Numbered from the stretch's first letter, positions 1-9,098 are shown. The stretch: 64,000 bases of DNA from Lewinella sp. IMCC34191 (GCF_003390935.1 NZ_QNQZ01000005.1:349118-413117); one strand, 5' to 3'. Numbers and translations: made by a program. Notes: generated from the letters alone by a model not told the origin.

Positions 1-457
1 TGGCTTCCGCCACGAATTAGGTCACAGGGAAAATGCGGGTTGCAAGGCACCCCCGGATCAGACCATACTTATCAATACAGAATTATATACTGCCATAATT
101 AAAGGCAGTGTGATTTGTCGAAGTTATTGCATGATCCGGAGACAAATATTCCACTGCCAAAAGTAGATCACCACCCTGCCATTCGGGGTGGACGATGCGG
201 GAATTGAGGTGGACAATGCCGTAGAATCTCCCCCGATAAGCCCACCGCCGCCGGATTTGGTGGACTTTGGGGTACCCAGGTCGCAAAAAATGTCCTACTG
301 TTCCGGAAGACCCGCTAATTCGGAAAATCTCCCCGCCGTTCGTCCCGGCAGAAAAGCGGAACGTATAAGCTTCCCAAGCCGTCGTCCAAAAGGCCGGTCG
401 CCTGGTTGCAGACCTGCGAAGCGAGCCCGTATTTCGGGGGCTAAAACATCTAAAACC
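1..457. other. Upstream non-coding region
   Basis: I see no convincing gene here. A reading frame is open from 188 into the next gene, but its first 90 codons are proline- and arginine-rich and look like untranslated sequence. The part from 60 to 130 is AT-rich and holds a small inverted repeat (ACTGCC then GGCAGT, about 88-110), which could be a weak hairpin or the promoter region of the downstream gene. Confidence 0.5.
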
Positions 458-1312
458 ATGTCTACACCCGAAAATTTATCCCCCGACGAAGAACGCGCCA
501 TCGATAATCAGATCAGAGCGGCGCTGTTTGATGCGGAAAGAGGAAGCCATACCTATGTTTCCCCGGATGTCGAGCCGGAACTGCTGGATCCCTTTTTACG
601 GTCCATCAAGGAAAATGAGGAAAGAGCTGACGAGCCACCCGTGTTGCTGAAAAGCCTGCTTCCCGACCTTGAACTGCCGGATCTAAGCCCGACGGCGGGG
701 CAAGACGCGGCACGGGCGGCCGTAGAAGACCTGCTACATAAGCTGTCCGCGGCCAATATTCACGTCGACGACTACCCATTCCACCTCACCGACCGTGAAT
801 ACTACGACTGGTTGCGCGGCACCCTCCTTCACAAGGATGTCTACTTCCCCTACGGCGGCGGCTGGAACGTCCACTTTTCCTACGCGGAAATCGAGCCCGG
901 GAGCCCGACGAATATGTTTTCCTGCCTCTCCATGTTTCTGACCGAGCTCTTCCGGTTGGACGGTACGCTCGACTGCTGGCTGCTCCAGGGGGCAACCTAC
1001 CACAACATGGAAACCGTAGCCCCACCCCGGCAGGGCCATTACTTACAGTGCTGGCGCGCGGGCTTCCGTCAGTTGGAACTGATCGATCTCACGCCGCTAC
1101 CTGCATTCGGAACGAAAGAAAACGCTGCGTTTCTGGAATTCGAGATTGTCTACCGCGGCAAACTGCAAAACGGCGACCCCGTTGAATACGCCGGCCCCGG
1201 CCGGGTGAGCCTGCACTACGTCGATCCGCGCTGGGAGATCGTGGCGCTGCGCTTCCCGGGCTTTGCGCTGGCGGAGGAAAGCACCCTACCGCCCCCGAAA
1301 GAAGCGCAGTAA
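458..1312 (+). CDS. Hypothetical protein
   Basis: This is a 284-residue protein of unknown function. I chose the ATG at 458 because the protein becomes acidic and normal in composition from MSTPENLSPDEE onward, while the in-frame extension upstream does not. There is no signal peptide or membrane segment. The second half is rich in aromatic residues and looks like a compact mixed alpha/beta domain (YFPYGGGWNVHFSYAEIE, residues about 125-142). The last 27 bases overlap the end of the converging DUF58 gene. I recognise no family. It could be a cytoplasmic NTF2-like protein, but that is a guess. Confidence 0.6.
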   Translation: MSTPENLSPDEERAIDNQIRAALFDAERGSHTYVSPDVEPELLDPFLRSIKENEERADEPPVLLKSLLPDLELPDLSPTAGQDAARAAVEDLLHKLSAANIHVDDYPFHLTDREYYDWLRGTLLHKDVYFPYGGGWNVHFSYAEIEPGSPTNMFSCLSMFLTELFRLDGTLDCWLLQGATYHNMETVAPPRQGHYLQCWRAGFRQLELIDLTPLPAFGTKENAAFLEFEIVYRGKLQNGDPVEYAGPGRVSLHYVDPRWEIVALRFPGFALAEESTLPPPKEAQ

Positions 1313-2149
1313 CTCTTTGACGTAGTCCTCCGTCGTCTCCACGCTCAGCGTGTCGGCTCCGCTCTTGCGAAAGGAGTCGCTGAAGTAGTCCATATTCTCA
1401 TTGTACCAGTGGGCGTAGCGGTCGCGAACGCGCTTACTGTCCGTATCGATCCAGTGGACCTCGCCGCTCTCGGCGTCGCGGGCGCGCAGCAGGCCCACCT
1501 GCGGCAGCTCGCGCTCGCGGGGATCGTAGAGGTGCAGGCCCACCAGATCGTGCCGGCGCGCGGCCAGGCGCAAGGAGCGCTCGTACCCCGTGGCCAGGTA
1601 GTCGGAGACGAGGAAGCAGATGCTCCGCTTCTTAACCATGTTGGTAAAGTAGTCCAGTGCCATGGCGATATCGGTCCCGCTGCCCTGCGGGCGAGTATCC
1701 AGCAATTCGCGGATGATGCGCAGGATATGCCCCCTCCCCTTCTTGGGCGGCAGAAACTTCTCGATGCGGTCGCTGAACAGCAGCAGCCCCACCTTATCGT
1801 TGTTCTGGGCGGCACTGAAGGCCAGCACGGCGCAGATTTCCGTGATCAGCTCGTTCTTGGGTTGTTTGACGGTACCGAAAAAGCTCGACTTCGAGATGTC
1901 CACCAGCAGCATCACGGTCATCTCCCGCTCCTCCTCGAAGACCTTCACGTACGGCTCGCCGGAGCGGGCGGTCACGTTCCAGTCGATGTTCCGCACGTCG
2001 TCGCCGTACTGGTAATTGCGCACCTCCGAAAACGACATACCCCGCCCCTTAAAGGCCGTCTGGTACTCCCCGGAGAAGAGCTGCTTGCTCAGTCCCTTCG
2101 TCTTAATCTCGATGCGGCGGACGCGCTTTAGGAGTTCGGTGGTTTCCAT
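1286..2149 (-). CDS. DUF58 domain protein (VWA-like)
   Basis: This 287-residue protein belongs to the DUF58 family, usually encoded beside MoxR-type AAA ATPases and thought to help assemble envelope or enzyme complexes. The family signature lies at residues 36-72 (RGMSFSEVRNYQYGDDVRNIDW and on), followed by a von Willebrand A fold with a metal-site motif DISKS at 84-88. No MoxR gene lies next to it in this window. Its start at 2149 is close to a run of TAAGGGGC repeats, which therefore sits in its promoter region. The 3' end overlaps the converging hypothetical gene by 27 bases. Confidence 0.88.
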   Translation of the reverse strand: METTELLKRVRRIEIKTKGLSKQLFSGEYQTAFKGRGMSFSEVRNYQYGDDVRNIDWNVTARSGEPYVKVFEEEREMTVMLLVDISKSSFFGTVKQPKNELITEICAVLAFSAAQNNDKVGLLLFSDRIEKFLPPKKGRGHILRIIRELLDTRPQGSGTDIAMALDYFTNMVKKRSICFLVSDYLATGYERSLRLAARRHDLVGLHLYDPRERELPQVGLLRARDAESGEVHWIDTDSKRVRDRYAHWYNENMDYFSDSFRKSGADTLSVETTEDYVKELLRFFRGR

Positions 2150-2172
2150 GGGGGGAAGGTACGGGTTCTCTG

Positions 2173-2275
2173 TAAGGGGCTAAGGGGCTAAGGGGCTAAG
2201 GGGCTAAGGGGCTAAGGGGCTAAGGAAATGTACTTCCTTTACCCCGTATCCCCTTTACCCCCCTAACCCCTTTCA
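2173..2275 (+). repeat. Six TAAGGGGC repeats and C-rich partner arm
   Basis: Six exact tandem copies of the 8-mer TAAGGGGC run from 2173 to 2220, followed by TAAGG. Four-G tracts separated by CTAA are a textbook arrangement for an intramolecular G-quadruplex. Directly after it comes a C-rich arm (2236-2274, with CCTTTACCCC and CCCTAACCCC) that can pair imperfectly with the G-rich arm. The whole lies between the divergent starts of the DUF58 gene and the methyltransferase. Confidence 0.85.
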
Positions 2276-2281
2276 AATAAA

Positions 2282-2303
2282 GGCGGCGGAGCGCAGGTAA
2301 AAA
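2282..2303 (+). repeat. Dispersed GCGGCGGAGCGCAGG element, copy A
   Basis: This is a full-length copy of the short element, GGCGGCGGAGCGCAGGTAAA with more A residues after it. It lies between the DUF58 gene and the methyltransferase, just after the G-rich repeat. Confidence 0.8.
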
Positions 2304-2410
2304 CACCCCTCCCAACCGGCGCGCAAACCAATAACTTCAATCTTTCCCAAGAGGCAGCAATGGCCAAGACCCGGATCATTTCCATTATCTCCCCCTCACG
2401 GATAGGGTTT

Positions 2411-2432
2411 CTACCTGCGCCCCGACGCAAAA
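2411..2432 (-). repeat. Dispersed element, degenerate copy B
   Basis: The plus strand reads CTACCTGCGCCCCGACGC followed by AAAAG, which differs from the inverse consensus (TTACCTGCGCTCCGCCGC) at three positions. It lies 26 bases before the preferred methyltransferase start, which argues that the ATG at 2459, not the one at 2360, is used. Confidence 0.5.
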
Positions 2433-2458
2433 GATTGAGTTCTGATCGTTCCTATTCC

Positions 2459-3184
2459 ATGCGTGGAAACGGCATCTATAGCCCCGCCTTCGTTTCCGGC
2501 CTATTTGACCGGATGAGCAGGACGTACGGGGTAATCAATTATATATCGTCCTTCGGCTTCTCGGAGATCTGGCGACGGCAGTGTGTCCGGCGGATCGACT
2601 GGAGCGAATACGCACGTGATCACCTGACGCTGGACCTGATGTCCGGAATGGGGGAATGCTGGCACCTGATCCGGGACCGTTCCGCCACCCGTATCATTGG
2701 AGTCGATTTTTCCGGTGAAATGGTGAAGAAATCACTCCGTCAGGCTGAACGGAACAGCCTTGCCGGCGTGACCGTTTTGCAGGAGGACATTCTCGATAAT
2801 TCCTTGGGAAGCGAGCGCGCTGACGTCATTGTTTCCTCCTTCGGGCTGAAGACCTTTGATGATGTCCAGCTGCAGGCTTTGGCCGCGGAGGTTGCCCGAC
2901 TGCTTAGACCCGGAGGAACTTTCAGCTTTGTCGAGATCAGTGTTCCGAAAAATTTCCTGTTGCGCCCGCTGTACATGTTCTATCTGCAAAAGGTGATCCC
3001 GGTCATCGGAAAGTATTTCGCAAATGACGCCTACAGCTATAAGTACCTGGGTATTTACACGGCCAATTTTGAAAACGCCGAGAGATTCGTTGGCTATCTG
3101 TCCGATGCCAGGCTGAACGCGGCGTTTCAGTCCTACTTTTTTGGCTGTGCTACCGGGGTGATCGGGACGAAACCGCTTTCCTAG
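2459..3184 (+). CDS. Class I SAM-dependent methyltransferase (UbiE-like)
   Basis: The protein is 241 residues long from the ATG at 2459. It has a Rossmann methyltransferase fold: motif I is unusual (LDLMSGMGE in place of the common VLDxGxGxG), motif II ends in GVDFSGEM, and the post-I motif is DVIVSSFGLKTF. The stretch LLRPGGTFSFVEIS and the following LRPLYMFYLQKVIPVIGKYF resemble the UbiE/COQ5 quinone methyltransferases, which have the same helix near the C terminus. It is not necessarily the housekeeping MenG/UbiE enzyme. An in-frame ATG at 2360 would add 33 basic residues that include a copy of the dispersed element, so I rejected it. Confidence 0.75.
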   Translation: MRGNGIYSPAFVSGLFDRMSRTYGVINYISSFGFSEIWRRQCVRRIDWSEYARDHLTLDLMSGMGECWHLIRDRSATRIIGVDFSGEMVKKSLRQAERNSLAGVTVLQEDILDNSLGSERADVIVSSFGLKTFDDVQLQALAAEVARLLRPGGTFSFVEISVPKNFLLRPLYMFYLQKVIPVIGKYFANDAYSYKYLGIYTANFENAERFVGYLSDARLNAAFQSYFFGCATGVIGTKPLS

Positions 3185-3292
3185 TGGCTATCTCCCCCCA
3201 AGATGGCGGCTGAGGCCACCCAAATGCCTCCCTTTACCCGTCTGGTTCGTGCACAAAGTGAAAATAAAACCCCGCCCCAGCTAAATTGCCCG

Positions 3293-3300
3293 TACCTTGC
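3293..3300 (+). promoter_or_regulatory. Possible -7 box for the cold-shock gene
   Basis: TACCTTGC matches the Bacteroidota -7 consensus TAnnTTTG at five of its six fixed positions. It would start a transcript near 3307 with a leader of about 50 bases, in keeping with the long leaders of cold-shock mRNAs. No clear -33 TTTG is visible. Confidence 0.35.
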
Positions 3301-3358
3301 GCGCCGGTAGAGCTAGTACGGTATTATCTCGCCGTTAAACGACCCGAAAAACTCTACC

Positions 3359-3556
3359 ATGAGCACAGGAACAGTCAAATTTTTCAACCAGGCCAAAGGC
3401 TTCGGATTCATCGCCCCCGACGGAGGCGGAAAGGACGTATTCGTCCACGCTAACGATCTTAATGGCGCGACCATTGACGAAGGCGACAAAGTAACGTTCG
3501 ACATCGAGGAAGGCCGTAAGGGCCTGAGCGCCGTCAACGTCGCCCACGCGGAGTAA
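3359..3556 (+). CDS. Cold-shock protein, CspA family
   Basis: This 65-residue protein is a single cold-shock domain, an OB fold that binds single-stranded RNA and DNA and melts RNA secondary structure. RNP1 is KGFGFIAP (residues 13-20) and RNP2 is VFVHAND (27-33). Length and sequence are normal for the family. It ends 17 bases before a strong hairpin shared with the converging gene, which encodes a longer cold-shock-domain protein. A cytoplasmic role as RNA chaperone is expected. Confidence 0.95.
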   Translation: MSTGTVKFFNQAKGFGFIAPDGGGKDVFVHANDLNGATIDEGDKVTFDIEEGRKGLSAVNVAHAE

Positions 3557-3573
3557 TCAACTCGCGTACATTG

Positions 3574-3608
3574 AAAAGGCCCGTCAACGATACGTTGACG
3601 GGCCTTTT
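3574..3608. terminator. Bidirectional intrinsic terminator
   Basis: A perfect 16-bp stem (AAAAGGCCCGTCAACG and its complement) closes on a three-base loop ATA. The A run on the left and T run on the right give a U tract in either direction, so it can end both the cold-shock gene on the plus strand and the gene at 3633-4067 on the minus strand. Confidence 0.93.
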
Positions 3609-3632
3609 CTGTTCTGGGGGGTGAGGTTCAGC

Positions 3633-4067
3633 TTACGACTGCAACTTGACACCCAGTGCGATGGGTCCTTTGGGTCCCCTACCCGCTTCGAAGACTACTT
3701 TATCTCCGTTCTGGATGGGTCCCTGTAGGTTGTCAACGTGGACGAAGTAGCTCTCGTCTCCCTCGTCGCCGATGATGAAACCGTAGCCCTTTTCTTCGTT
3801 GAGGAATTTCACGAAGCCCGTCTTTTCGAACTTCGATTCCTCCGATTTTTCGGAGGGGGGGGTGCTGATGTCGATGTCCTCGAGGCTCACCTTTTTCTTC
3901 AAACTCGGATCGGGCGCCTGCGTGGTCAGGTTGCCGTCGATGCCGACGTACATGAATTCGGGGGGCTTGTTGCTGCTGAGTTTCTTTTGCTCGCGTTTTT
4001 CGCGCTTGTCCCGCTTCTTCTTCTGTTTCTTTTTCTCCCGTTGTTTCTTGTTAAACGTATCAGCCAT
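3633..4067 (-). CDS. Cold-shock-domain protein with basic N-terminal tail
   Basis: The 144-residue protein has two parts. Residues 1-35 are almost all lysine, arginine, glutamate and glutamine (KKQREKKKQKKKRDKREKR) and should bind nucleic acid as a charged helix. Residues 83-143 form a cold-shock domain with RNP1 KGYGFIIG and RNP2 SYFVHVDN. Between them is an acidic, serine-rich linker. Longer cold-shock proteins with charged tails are common in Bacteroidota; the substrate is unknown. It converges on the CspA-type gene and shares its terminator. Confidence 0.9.
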   Translation of the reverse strand: MADTFNKKQREKKKQKKKRDKREKREQKKLSSNKPPEFMYVGIDGNLTTQAPDPSLKKKVSLEDIDISTPPSEKSEESKFEKTGFVKFLNEEKGYGFIIGDEGDESYFVHVDNLQGPIQNGDKVVFEAGRGPKGPIALGVKLQS

Positions 4068-4296
4068 TTAAATTCGTTACGTGATTACGTGCAAATCGAT
4101 GGTAATAAAGGATTAATAATTAATTGCACATATTACTAGCCCAGTCTCAAAACAAAATGCTGACCATAATGCTGGCGTGCCCGAAGCTCGCAGGTCCTAA
4201 ATCTATGTTCCGAAAGGATACAACCGATTAACAGACGGGAAGTTGCGCCACCTGTGCGGGTATGGGGTGCGGTCCGGATATTCATTCGACATCCCC

Positions 4297-5427
4297 TTAC
4301 CCAAGTAGGCGGCGGATAATTTCGGAAAATACGCTTACGCCGGTGGCGATCAGCTCATCGGGAAAGTCGTACGTCGGGTAGTGCAGGGCCGGGCAATGTT
4401 CCCCCGCCCCGAGCCCGAACATCGCGGAGCGAGCCCGCCCCGCCAACCAGCCAAAATCTTCCCCGAAGGCAAAGGGATAAGGCCGCTGCCGTAGCTCCAG
4501 CCCCCGTGCTTCGGCCGCTTCGGTTACGAGAAGGTTCGCCGCCCGGTCGTTTCGGGTACCCGGAAAATGCTCCAGCCAGGTAAGGCGATGCTCGAGCCCG
4601 TGTACGGCAGCGGTACGCCGGACGATCTCCGTAACGGATGCCATCAGGCTATCCATTGTTTCCCCCGTCCAGGTGCGGACGGTATAGTGCACCTCGCCGT
4701 GGCCCGGAGCGATGCCGTAGGATCGCTGCCCCACCGTCAGGTGCACGGGGGTCAGCAGGGCGTAACCGGGATCGTGGGGATCGGCCCGTTGCAGGGCCGC
4801 CAGCGCCGGAATCAGTTCGGCTACCGCGGTCGTAGGATTGCGGCCGTTCTCCGGCTCGGCCGCGTGCGACTCGACGCCGGTGAGCGTCAGCGCGAAGCTC
4901 CGTACTTCGGCGGAGAAGCTACCCGCTACCGTAATGATCTGGTGCAGTGGGGCGCCGGGAATATTGTGGAGGGCAAAAACGTAGTCGGGAGCAAGCTGCC
5001 GGAAAGCCGGGCTTTCCACCACCTGCCGGGCTCCCCGTCCGGTCTCCTCCGCCGCCTGGAAGAGCAGCACGACCCGCCCCCTGGCGAAGGACCCGGCTCC
5101 GAGCGAGTCCGCCAGTCCGCATACGATGGCCATATGTCCGTCGTGGCCGCATTTATGGGATACATCCGCCACCGTCGAGCGGTAGGCAAAGTCGTTGGCC
5201 TCCACGATCGGCAGGGCATCCAGTTCACAGCGGATCATGACCGTCGGTCCGGGTCCGGAGAAGTCGTACACCGCCGCGAAGCTTTCCCCTCCCAGATGAT
5301 CAAGGAAGGTCACTTTACCCCGGTCCCGCAGGAAGCGGCGTATCCGCTCCGCCGTAGCGCCCTCTTTTCCCGACGGTTCGGGGAAGCGGTGAAGTTCTCG
5401 GCGGAGTTGTAGCGATGAATCGTTCAT
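4297..5427 (-). CDS. M20 family metal-dependent amidohydrolase
   Basis: This 376-residue protein is an M20D amidohydrolase of the hippurate hydrolase / N-acyl amino acid deacylase group. It would cleave an amide bond to release an amino acid, using two metal ions. The metal site CGHDGHM and the catalytic glutamate pair in AAEETGRGA are present, and the dimerisation domain lies in the middle. The start at 5427 gives MNDSSLQLRRELHRFPEP, the usual N terminus of the family; an in-frame extension upstream is arginine-rich and unlike the family. No signal peptide is seen. The exact substrate cannot be told. A divergent methyltransferase begins 145 bases upstream. Confidence 0.9.
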   Translation of the reverse strand: MNDSSLQLRRELHRFPEPSGKEGATAERIRRFLRDRGKVTFLDHLGGESFAAVYDFSGPGPTVMIRCELDALPIVEANDFAYRSTVADVSHKCGHDGHMAIVCGLADSLGAGSFARGRVVLLFQAAEETGRGARQVVESPAFRQLAPDYVFALHNIPGAPLHQIITVAGSFSAEVRSFALTLTGVESHAAEPENGRNPTTAVAELIPALAALQRADPHDPGYALLTPVHLTVGQRSYGIAPGHGEVHYTVRTWTGETMDSLMASVTEIVRRTAAVHGLEHRLTWLEHFPGTRNDRAANLLVTEAAEARGLELRQRPYPFAFGEDFGWLAGRARSAMFGLGAGEHCPALHYPTYDFPDELIATGVSVFSEIIRRLLG

Positions 5428-5572
5428 AGAGCAAGGCGGGTGATCCGGTTGAAGGTAAGCCGTCGGCCGGGCACGGCTACACCATCTGCTGGGGCTACGC
5501 GAAGCGAAACGACGGATAAGCGGTGATCGGGGAAGACCCACCGTAATTTGCCGGAATAATACCCCCCAATCC

Positions 5573-6154
5573 ATGGACTCATCCAACGGCTACGAGCGCA
5601 TCGCGGCCGACTTCATCGCCTACCGCGGTACGGGCGCGAACGCCGTCGGTGTCGCCGCCGTACACGCCTGGGCCCGTAGCCTGCCCGACGGGGCATCCGT
5701 GCTCGACCTCGGTTGCGGACCCGGTATTCCGTTGACCGGAGTACTGGTGGAGGCGGGGCTCGACGTCTACGGCATCGACGCCTCGCCGACGCTGGTGGCG
5801 GAATTCACCGAAAATTTTCCGCGCCTACCGGTTGCCTGCGAGGCCGCCGAGGCAAGTGATTTTTTCGGGCGTTCCTTCGATGCCGTCCTGGCCTGGGGCT
5901 TGCTGTTTCTGCTTTCCCCGCGGGCCCAGGCTACGGTCATCCGCGGCGTAGCGGAAGCCCTACGCCCCGGAGGCCGTTTACTCTTTACCGCGCCCTACCA
6001 GGAAGTGCAGTGGGAAGACGCCATGACGGGACGGCCGTCGGTTTCCCTCGGGTCCGAAGGCTACCGGGCCCTGCTCACCGCCGCCGGTTTGTCCCTAAGC
6101 GAGGAATACGAAGACCGGGAAGAGAACCATTATTTCAGCTGCACGAAAGCATAA
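5573..6154 (+). CDS. Class I SAM-dependent methyltransferase
   Basis: The 193-residue protein is a small stand-alone methyltransferase. Motif I is VLDLGCGPGIPL (residues 44-55), the acidic end of strand 2 is YGIDAS, and motif III is ALRPGGRLLFTAPY. The short length and absence of extra domains do not reveal the substrate. It is divergent from the M20 gene and converges on a lipoprotein gene 6 bases away. The sequence TAATTTGC about 30 bases before the ATG resembles a -7 box. Confidence 0.85.
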   Translation: MDSSNGYERIAADFIAYRGTGANAVGVAAVHAWARSLPDGASVLDLGCGPGIPLTGVLVEAGLDVYGIDASPTLVAEFTENFPRLPVACEAAEASDFFGRSFDAVLAWGLLFLLSPRAQATVIRGVAEALRPGGRLLFTAPYQEVQWEDAMTGRPSVSLGSEGYRALLTAAGLSLSEEYEDREENHYFSCTKA

Positions 6155-6160
6155 ATCCGC

Positions 6161-6661
6161 TTACTCGGATCTCGCGGACAGCTTTTCTTCCACCCACTCC
6201 GGAATGCTGCCTTCCGGGCAGAGCGTGAGGTGCACGGTTTCACCGGCTTCGGTCAGGACGAGCGAGCCCGGCTCGAGGATCTCGATGGAGATTTCCGCGC
6301 CGCTGCCGTTGGCACAAGATTGGGTGCCGGTATAAACGTCACCTTCGAGGCCGGTCATCTCAAAGCGACAGTCTGTGGTACCCTCGCCCTGCAGGCCCGT
6401 TCCCGTCCATACCCGCCAGCCGGTATTGGTGGGGTCCTGACAGTCCGAGCCTTCGATGACATAAAGTCCCGGTTCCAGCGCGAGGCTGTTTTGGGCGTCG
6501 AGGCTATCGGTGCCGGGGCGCTCGGCGTAGCCCGCTTCCGCCGCGTCCACTTCCACCGTTTGCTCCCCGTCGATGGGGGTGGCCTGACCGGTTTCTTCCG
6601 ACCCGCAGGCGGCGAGCAGAAGGACAATCAACGGGGTATAGAGAGCAGCGTACTTCAGCAT
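6161..6661 (-). CDS. Hypothetical lipoprotein
   Basis: This 166-residue protein begins with a signal peptide and lipobox (LLLAAC, Cys19), so it should be lipid-anchored in the envelope. After it come an acidic linker and a small domain with four cysteines (SDCQDP, TDCRFE, QSCANG, TLCPEG), which could form two disulfides outside the cytoplasm. I recognise no family. Confidence 0.75.
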   Translation of the reverse strand: MLKYAALYTPLIVLLLAACGSEETGQATPIDGEQTVEVDAAEAGYAERPGTDSLDAQNSLALEPGLYVIEGSDCQDPTNTGWRVWTGTGLQGEGTTDCRFEMTGLEGDVYTGTQSCANGSGAEISIEILEPGSLVLTEAGETVHLTLCPEGSIPEWVEEKLSARSE

Positions 6662-6791
6662 GTGCGGTATTTAAGTACCTAGCGTAACCGGTACTTGGTA
6701 TCGGGGTTTGAAAATTCTCTGCGCCAGACTGCTAATTCGATCGGCTGTATCTGAATTTGCCATTCCACGGTCCGAGGGGGCGGGTACCGCC

Positions 6792-7682
6792 TTACTCCAA
6801 CACCCGGTTCAGAAACGACAGCACCCGCTCCCGCACCTCCGGGACGTCGAACTCGGGCCCGTAGTGCGGCGCGCCGGGCACGATGATCAGTTCGTTTTCC
6901 ACCCCGCCAAGGCTAAGCCAGGAGCTGAGGAGCCTGGACTGGGCGGGATTCACCGACTCGTCCAATTCTCCCTGTACGATCAGGAAGGGCGGGTCAGCGG
7001 CGTCCACGTAGGTGACCGGACTGGCGGCGGCGGCCAGGTCGGGACGGTCGAGGGCTGGGGCGCCAAGCAGCTTGCTTTCGGGTGATTCCGGGTCACCCGC
7101 TCCGGGAAACATGACGAGGTTGGCCGGCCCGTAAAAGTCGACCACGCCGCGGATGCGGAAGCCGTGGTCCGTACCGGGCGCGTAGAATTCCTCCCCGGCC
7201 TTGTTATGCGCCAGCCCAACCAGGGACGCGAGGTGGCCGCCGGCGGAGAAGCCCATCACCGCGATGCGGGAGGTATCCAACCCGTAGTCCGCCGCGTGGT
7301 AGTTGAGAAATTCGATCGCCTGATTACAATCCTGCAGCTGGGCGGGGAAGACCGCCTGGGTGCTGTGGCGGTAATCGATGGAGGCCAGCGCGTAGCCACC
7401 GCCGACGATGTCGTGCACCGTCTGCTGCATATAGCTCATGTCGGCGTACTTATCGTTCACCATCCACGCGCCGCCGTGGATCCACACGACCAGCGGCAGG
7501 GGACCGTCCGTATCCGGCGGCAGGTAAAGATCGAGCAGGTGCTTGCTGAGCGTATCGCCGGCGTAGTTGAGATCGGGGTGTAGTACCGTTCCCTCCGGGA
7601 AGTAGGCGTATACGCGATTCGTCTGCGCGGAAAGCGTGATAGCGAAACACAGCAGGACTAGAAGGGCAAATATTCTGTTCAT
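6792..7682 (-). CDS. Secreted alpha/beta hydrolase (esterase/lipase)
   Basis: The 296-residue protein starts with a signal peptide (residues 1-18, ending in LSAQ). It is an alpha/beta hydrolase of the BD-FAE / hormone-sensitive-lipase type: oxyanion motif HGGAW, nucleophile elbow GFSAGGH, an acid in GELDESVNP and a histidine in GAPHYGPEF. Such enzymes cleave carboxylic esters, often acetyl or feruloyl groups on plant or algal polysaccharides. I chose 7682 because an ATG 33 bases further upstream would spoil the signal peptide. TATCTTGT about 20 bases upstream may be a -7 box. Confidence 0.85.
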   Translation of the reverse strand: MNRIFALLVLLCFAITLSAQTNRVYAYFPEGTVLHPDLNYAGDTLSKHLLDLYLPPDTDGPLPLVVWIHGGAWMVNDKYADMSYMQQTVHDIVGGGYALASIDYRHSTQAVFPAQLQDCNQAIEFLNYHAADYGLDTSRIAVMGFSAGGHLASLVGLAHNKAGEEFYAPGTDHGFRIRGVVDFYGPANLVMFPGAGDPESPESKLLGAPALDRPDLAAAASPVTYVDAADPPFLIVQGELDESVNPAQSRLLSSWLSLGGVENELIIVPGAPHYGPEFDVPEVRERVLSFLNRVLE

Positions 7683-7747
7683 GGCCGGAAGCGTCGGTTT
7701 ACTCGTTACGAACAAGATAGGCCAGTCTTTACAACCGTCATTTATTT

Positions 7748-7768
7748 GCGGCGGAGCGCAGGTAGAAA
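7748..7768 (+). repeat. Dispersed element, copy C
   Basis: GCGGCGGAGCGCAGGTAGAAA differs from the consensus at one base. AT-rich sequence (TTTATTT) lies on its left. It sits in the gap between the esterase gene and the membrane protein gene, about 65 bases upstream of the esterase start. Confidence 0.8.
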
Positions 7769-7946
7769 GCTTTTTGGCGATATCAGAAGCGTTCTACATT
7801 CGACCATTTTGAACCCCGAATATTGCCATCTTTAAGATGACTTCCTCCCTCCCCGTTAGGCAAATGCCAGCTTTAAGGTCAGCTGCGGTATATGATCGGT
7901 AGATACCCCATCGTTATCTTAGGCACATCCTACTGCCTCTCATTCC

Positions 7947-9005
7947 TTGCCCTTTACGTTCAACCGGCCGCGCCTAACCGTCTCCACGGGATTCCTGTTG
8001 GTGGGTGCGCTGGTGGCGCTGGCGATCCTGTACTGGGAGATTGAAGGGACGGGAGACACCAACCTGCTGTTCCCCATCCTGGCCGCTTGCGCTGGTCTGC
8101 TCTACGAAAGCTGGCGAATCACGCGCAACCGGCGTCACGTCGCGTGGACGTTGCTGGCAGCGACCTATCTGAGCTTACCGTTCTCCGTACCGCACGACCG
8201 AGGCGACTTTGAAGCCCCACCCTCCCTGGTGGTTTTCGCTTCGCTATTATTCGGCTTCTACTGCGTGGTTTTTGCGGTCATCAACTACAAGCGGATTCTC
8301 CCGAAGCGATCCGAGGGGCAGGCCTGGTTACTCTCTTTGTGCTATCTGTACTGGTTACTGGAACTCTGGCAATCCGGTATTTCGTTCCCGGTATGGTTAG
8401 CGCTGGCCGGGACGGGAATTATCCCGCTGACAATCTCCGGCTTCCATGCCTTCCTTCCGCTGCCCCTCACTCAATGGGTGAGGACGTGGTTGAGCATATG
8501 GTGCGTGTTCGTTATTCTCGCCTTAGGTATTGACAACGGTACGTACGTACTGTCTTCCCTGTGGGACTGGACCACTCCCCACCCCCTGGATTTCACCACC
8601 CGGATGCTTGCTTTCTTTCTGCTGGGTATGTCGGCTATTTACGTAGCGCACAACCTGATGCAGATCATGGAAATGTTATCGCTGGACAAGCTGGGAACGC
8701 GGAAAGAAAAGCGACAAATTCGGCGACGCCATATCCTCAACTTTTCCGTCCGTCAGATACCGGCCTGGCAGTCCGCCCTCTGTTTGGCTTATGCGGGTAT
8801 TCTTTTCGGCCTCAACTTTTACTTCGCCGTCCTGCCTCGCATCACGATGATCTGGTTGGTCATCGTCAGCTTTCCCCCCGTGCTCGGCTTGGTAGTCCCG
8901 CCGCGTCCGGAAGCACCGTCCCCTACCCCGGATCGCCAACCGAGGCGGCTGGACCGGTCGAATCGGCCGGAACGATCGATTCGCTTCCCCCGGATCAGAT
9001 CGTAA
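7947..9005 (+). CDS. Multi-pass membrane protein of unknown function
   Basis: This protein has up to 352 residues and about nine hydrophobic segments spread from residue 12 to 315, followed by a proline- and arginine-rich tail. There is no ATG near the N terminus; the frame opens with TTG at 7947, and a GTG further in (about 8001) would cut the first helix. I cannot decide the start. TATCTTAG near 7914-7921 may be a -7 box. I recognise no domain. Confidence 0.65.
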   Translation: MPFTFNRPRLTVSTGFLLVGALVALAILYWEIEGTGDTNLLFPILAACAGLLYESWRITRNRRHVAWTLLAATYLSLPFSVPHDRGDFEAPPSLVVFASLLFGFYCVVFAVINYKRILPKRSEGQAWLLSLCYLYWLLELWQSGISFPVWLALAGTGIIPLTISGFHAFLPLPLTQWVRTWLSIWCVFVILALGIDNGTYVLSSLWDWTTPHPLDFTTRMLAFFLLGMSAIYVAHNLMQIMEMLSLDKLGTRKEKRQIRRRHILNFSVRQIPAWQSALCLAYAGILFGLNFYFAVLPRITMIWLVIVSFPPVLGLVVPPRPEAPSPTPDRQPRRLDRSNRPERSIRFPRIRS

Positions 9006-9098
9006 ATCCAGACTAGCCCGCGAAGAGCGAATGCCCACTCTGCTTCGGCCGTAAATCCCATCCCGACGGGGCATATCTTACGAGAATAATGCTTGCCC

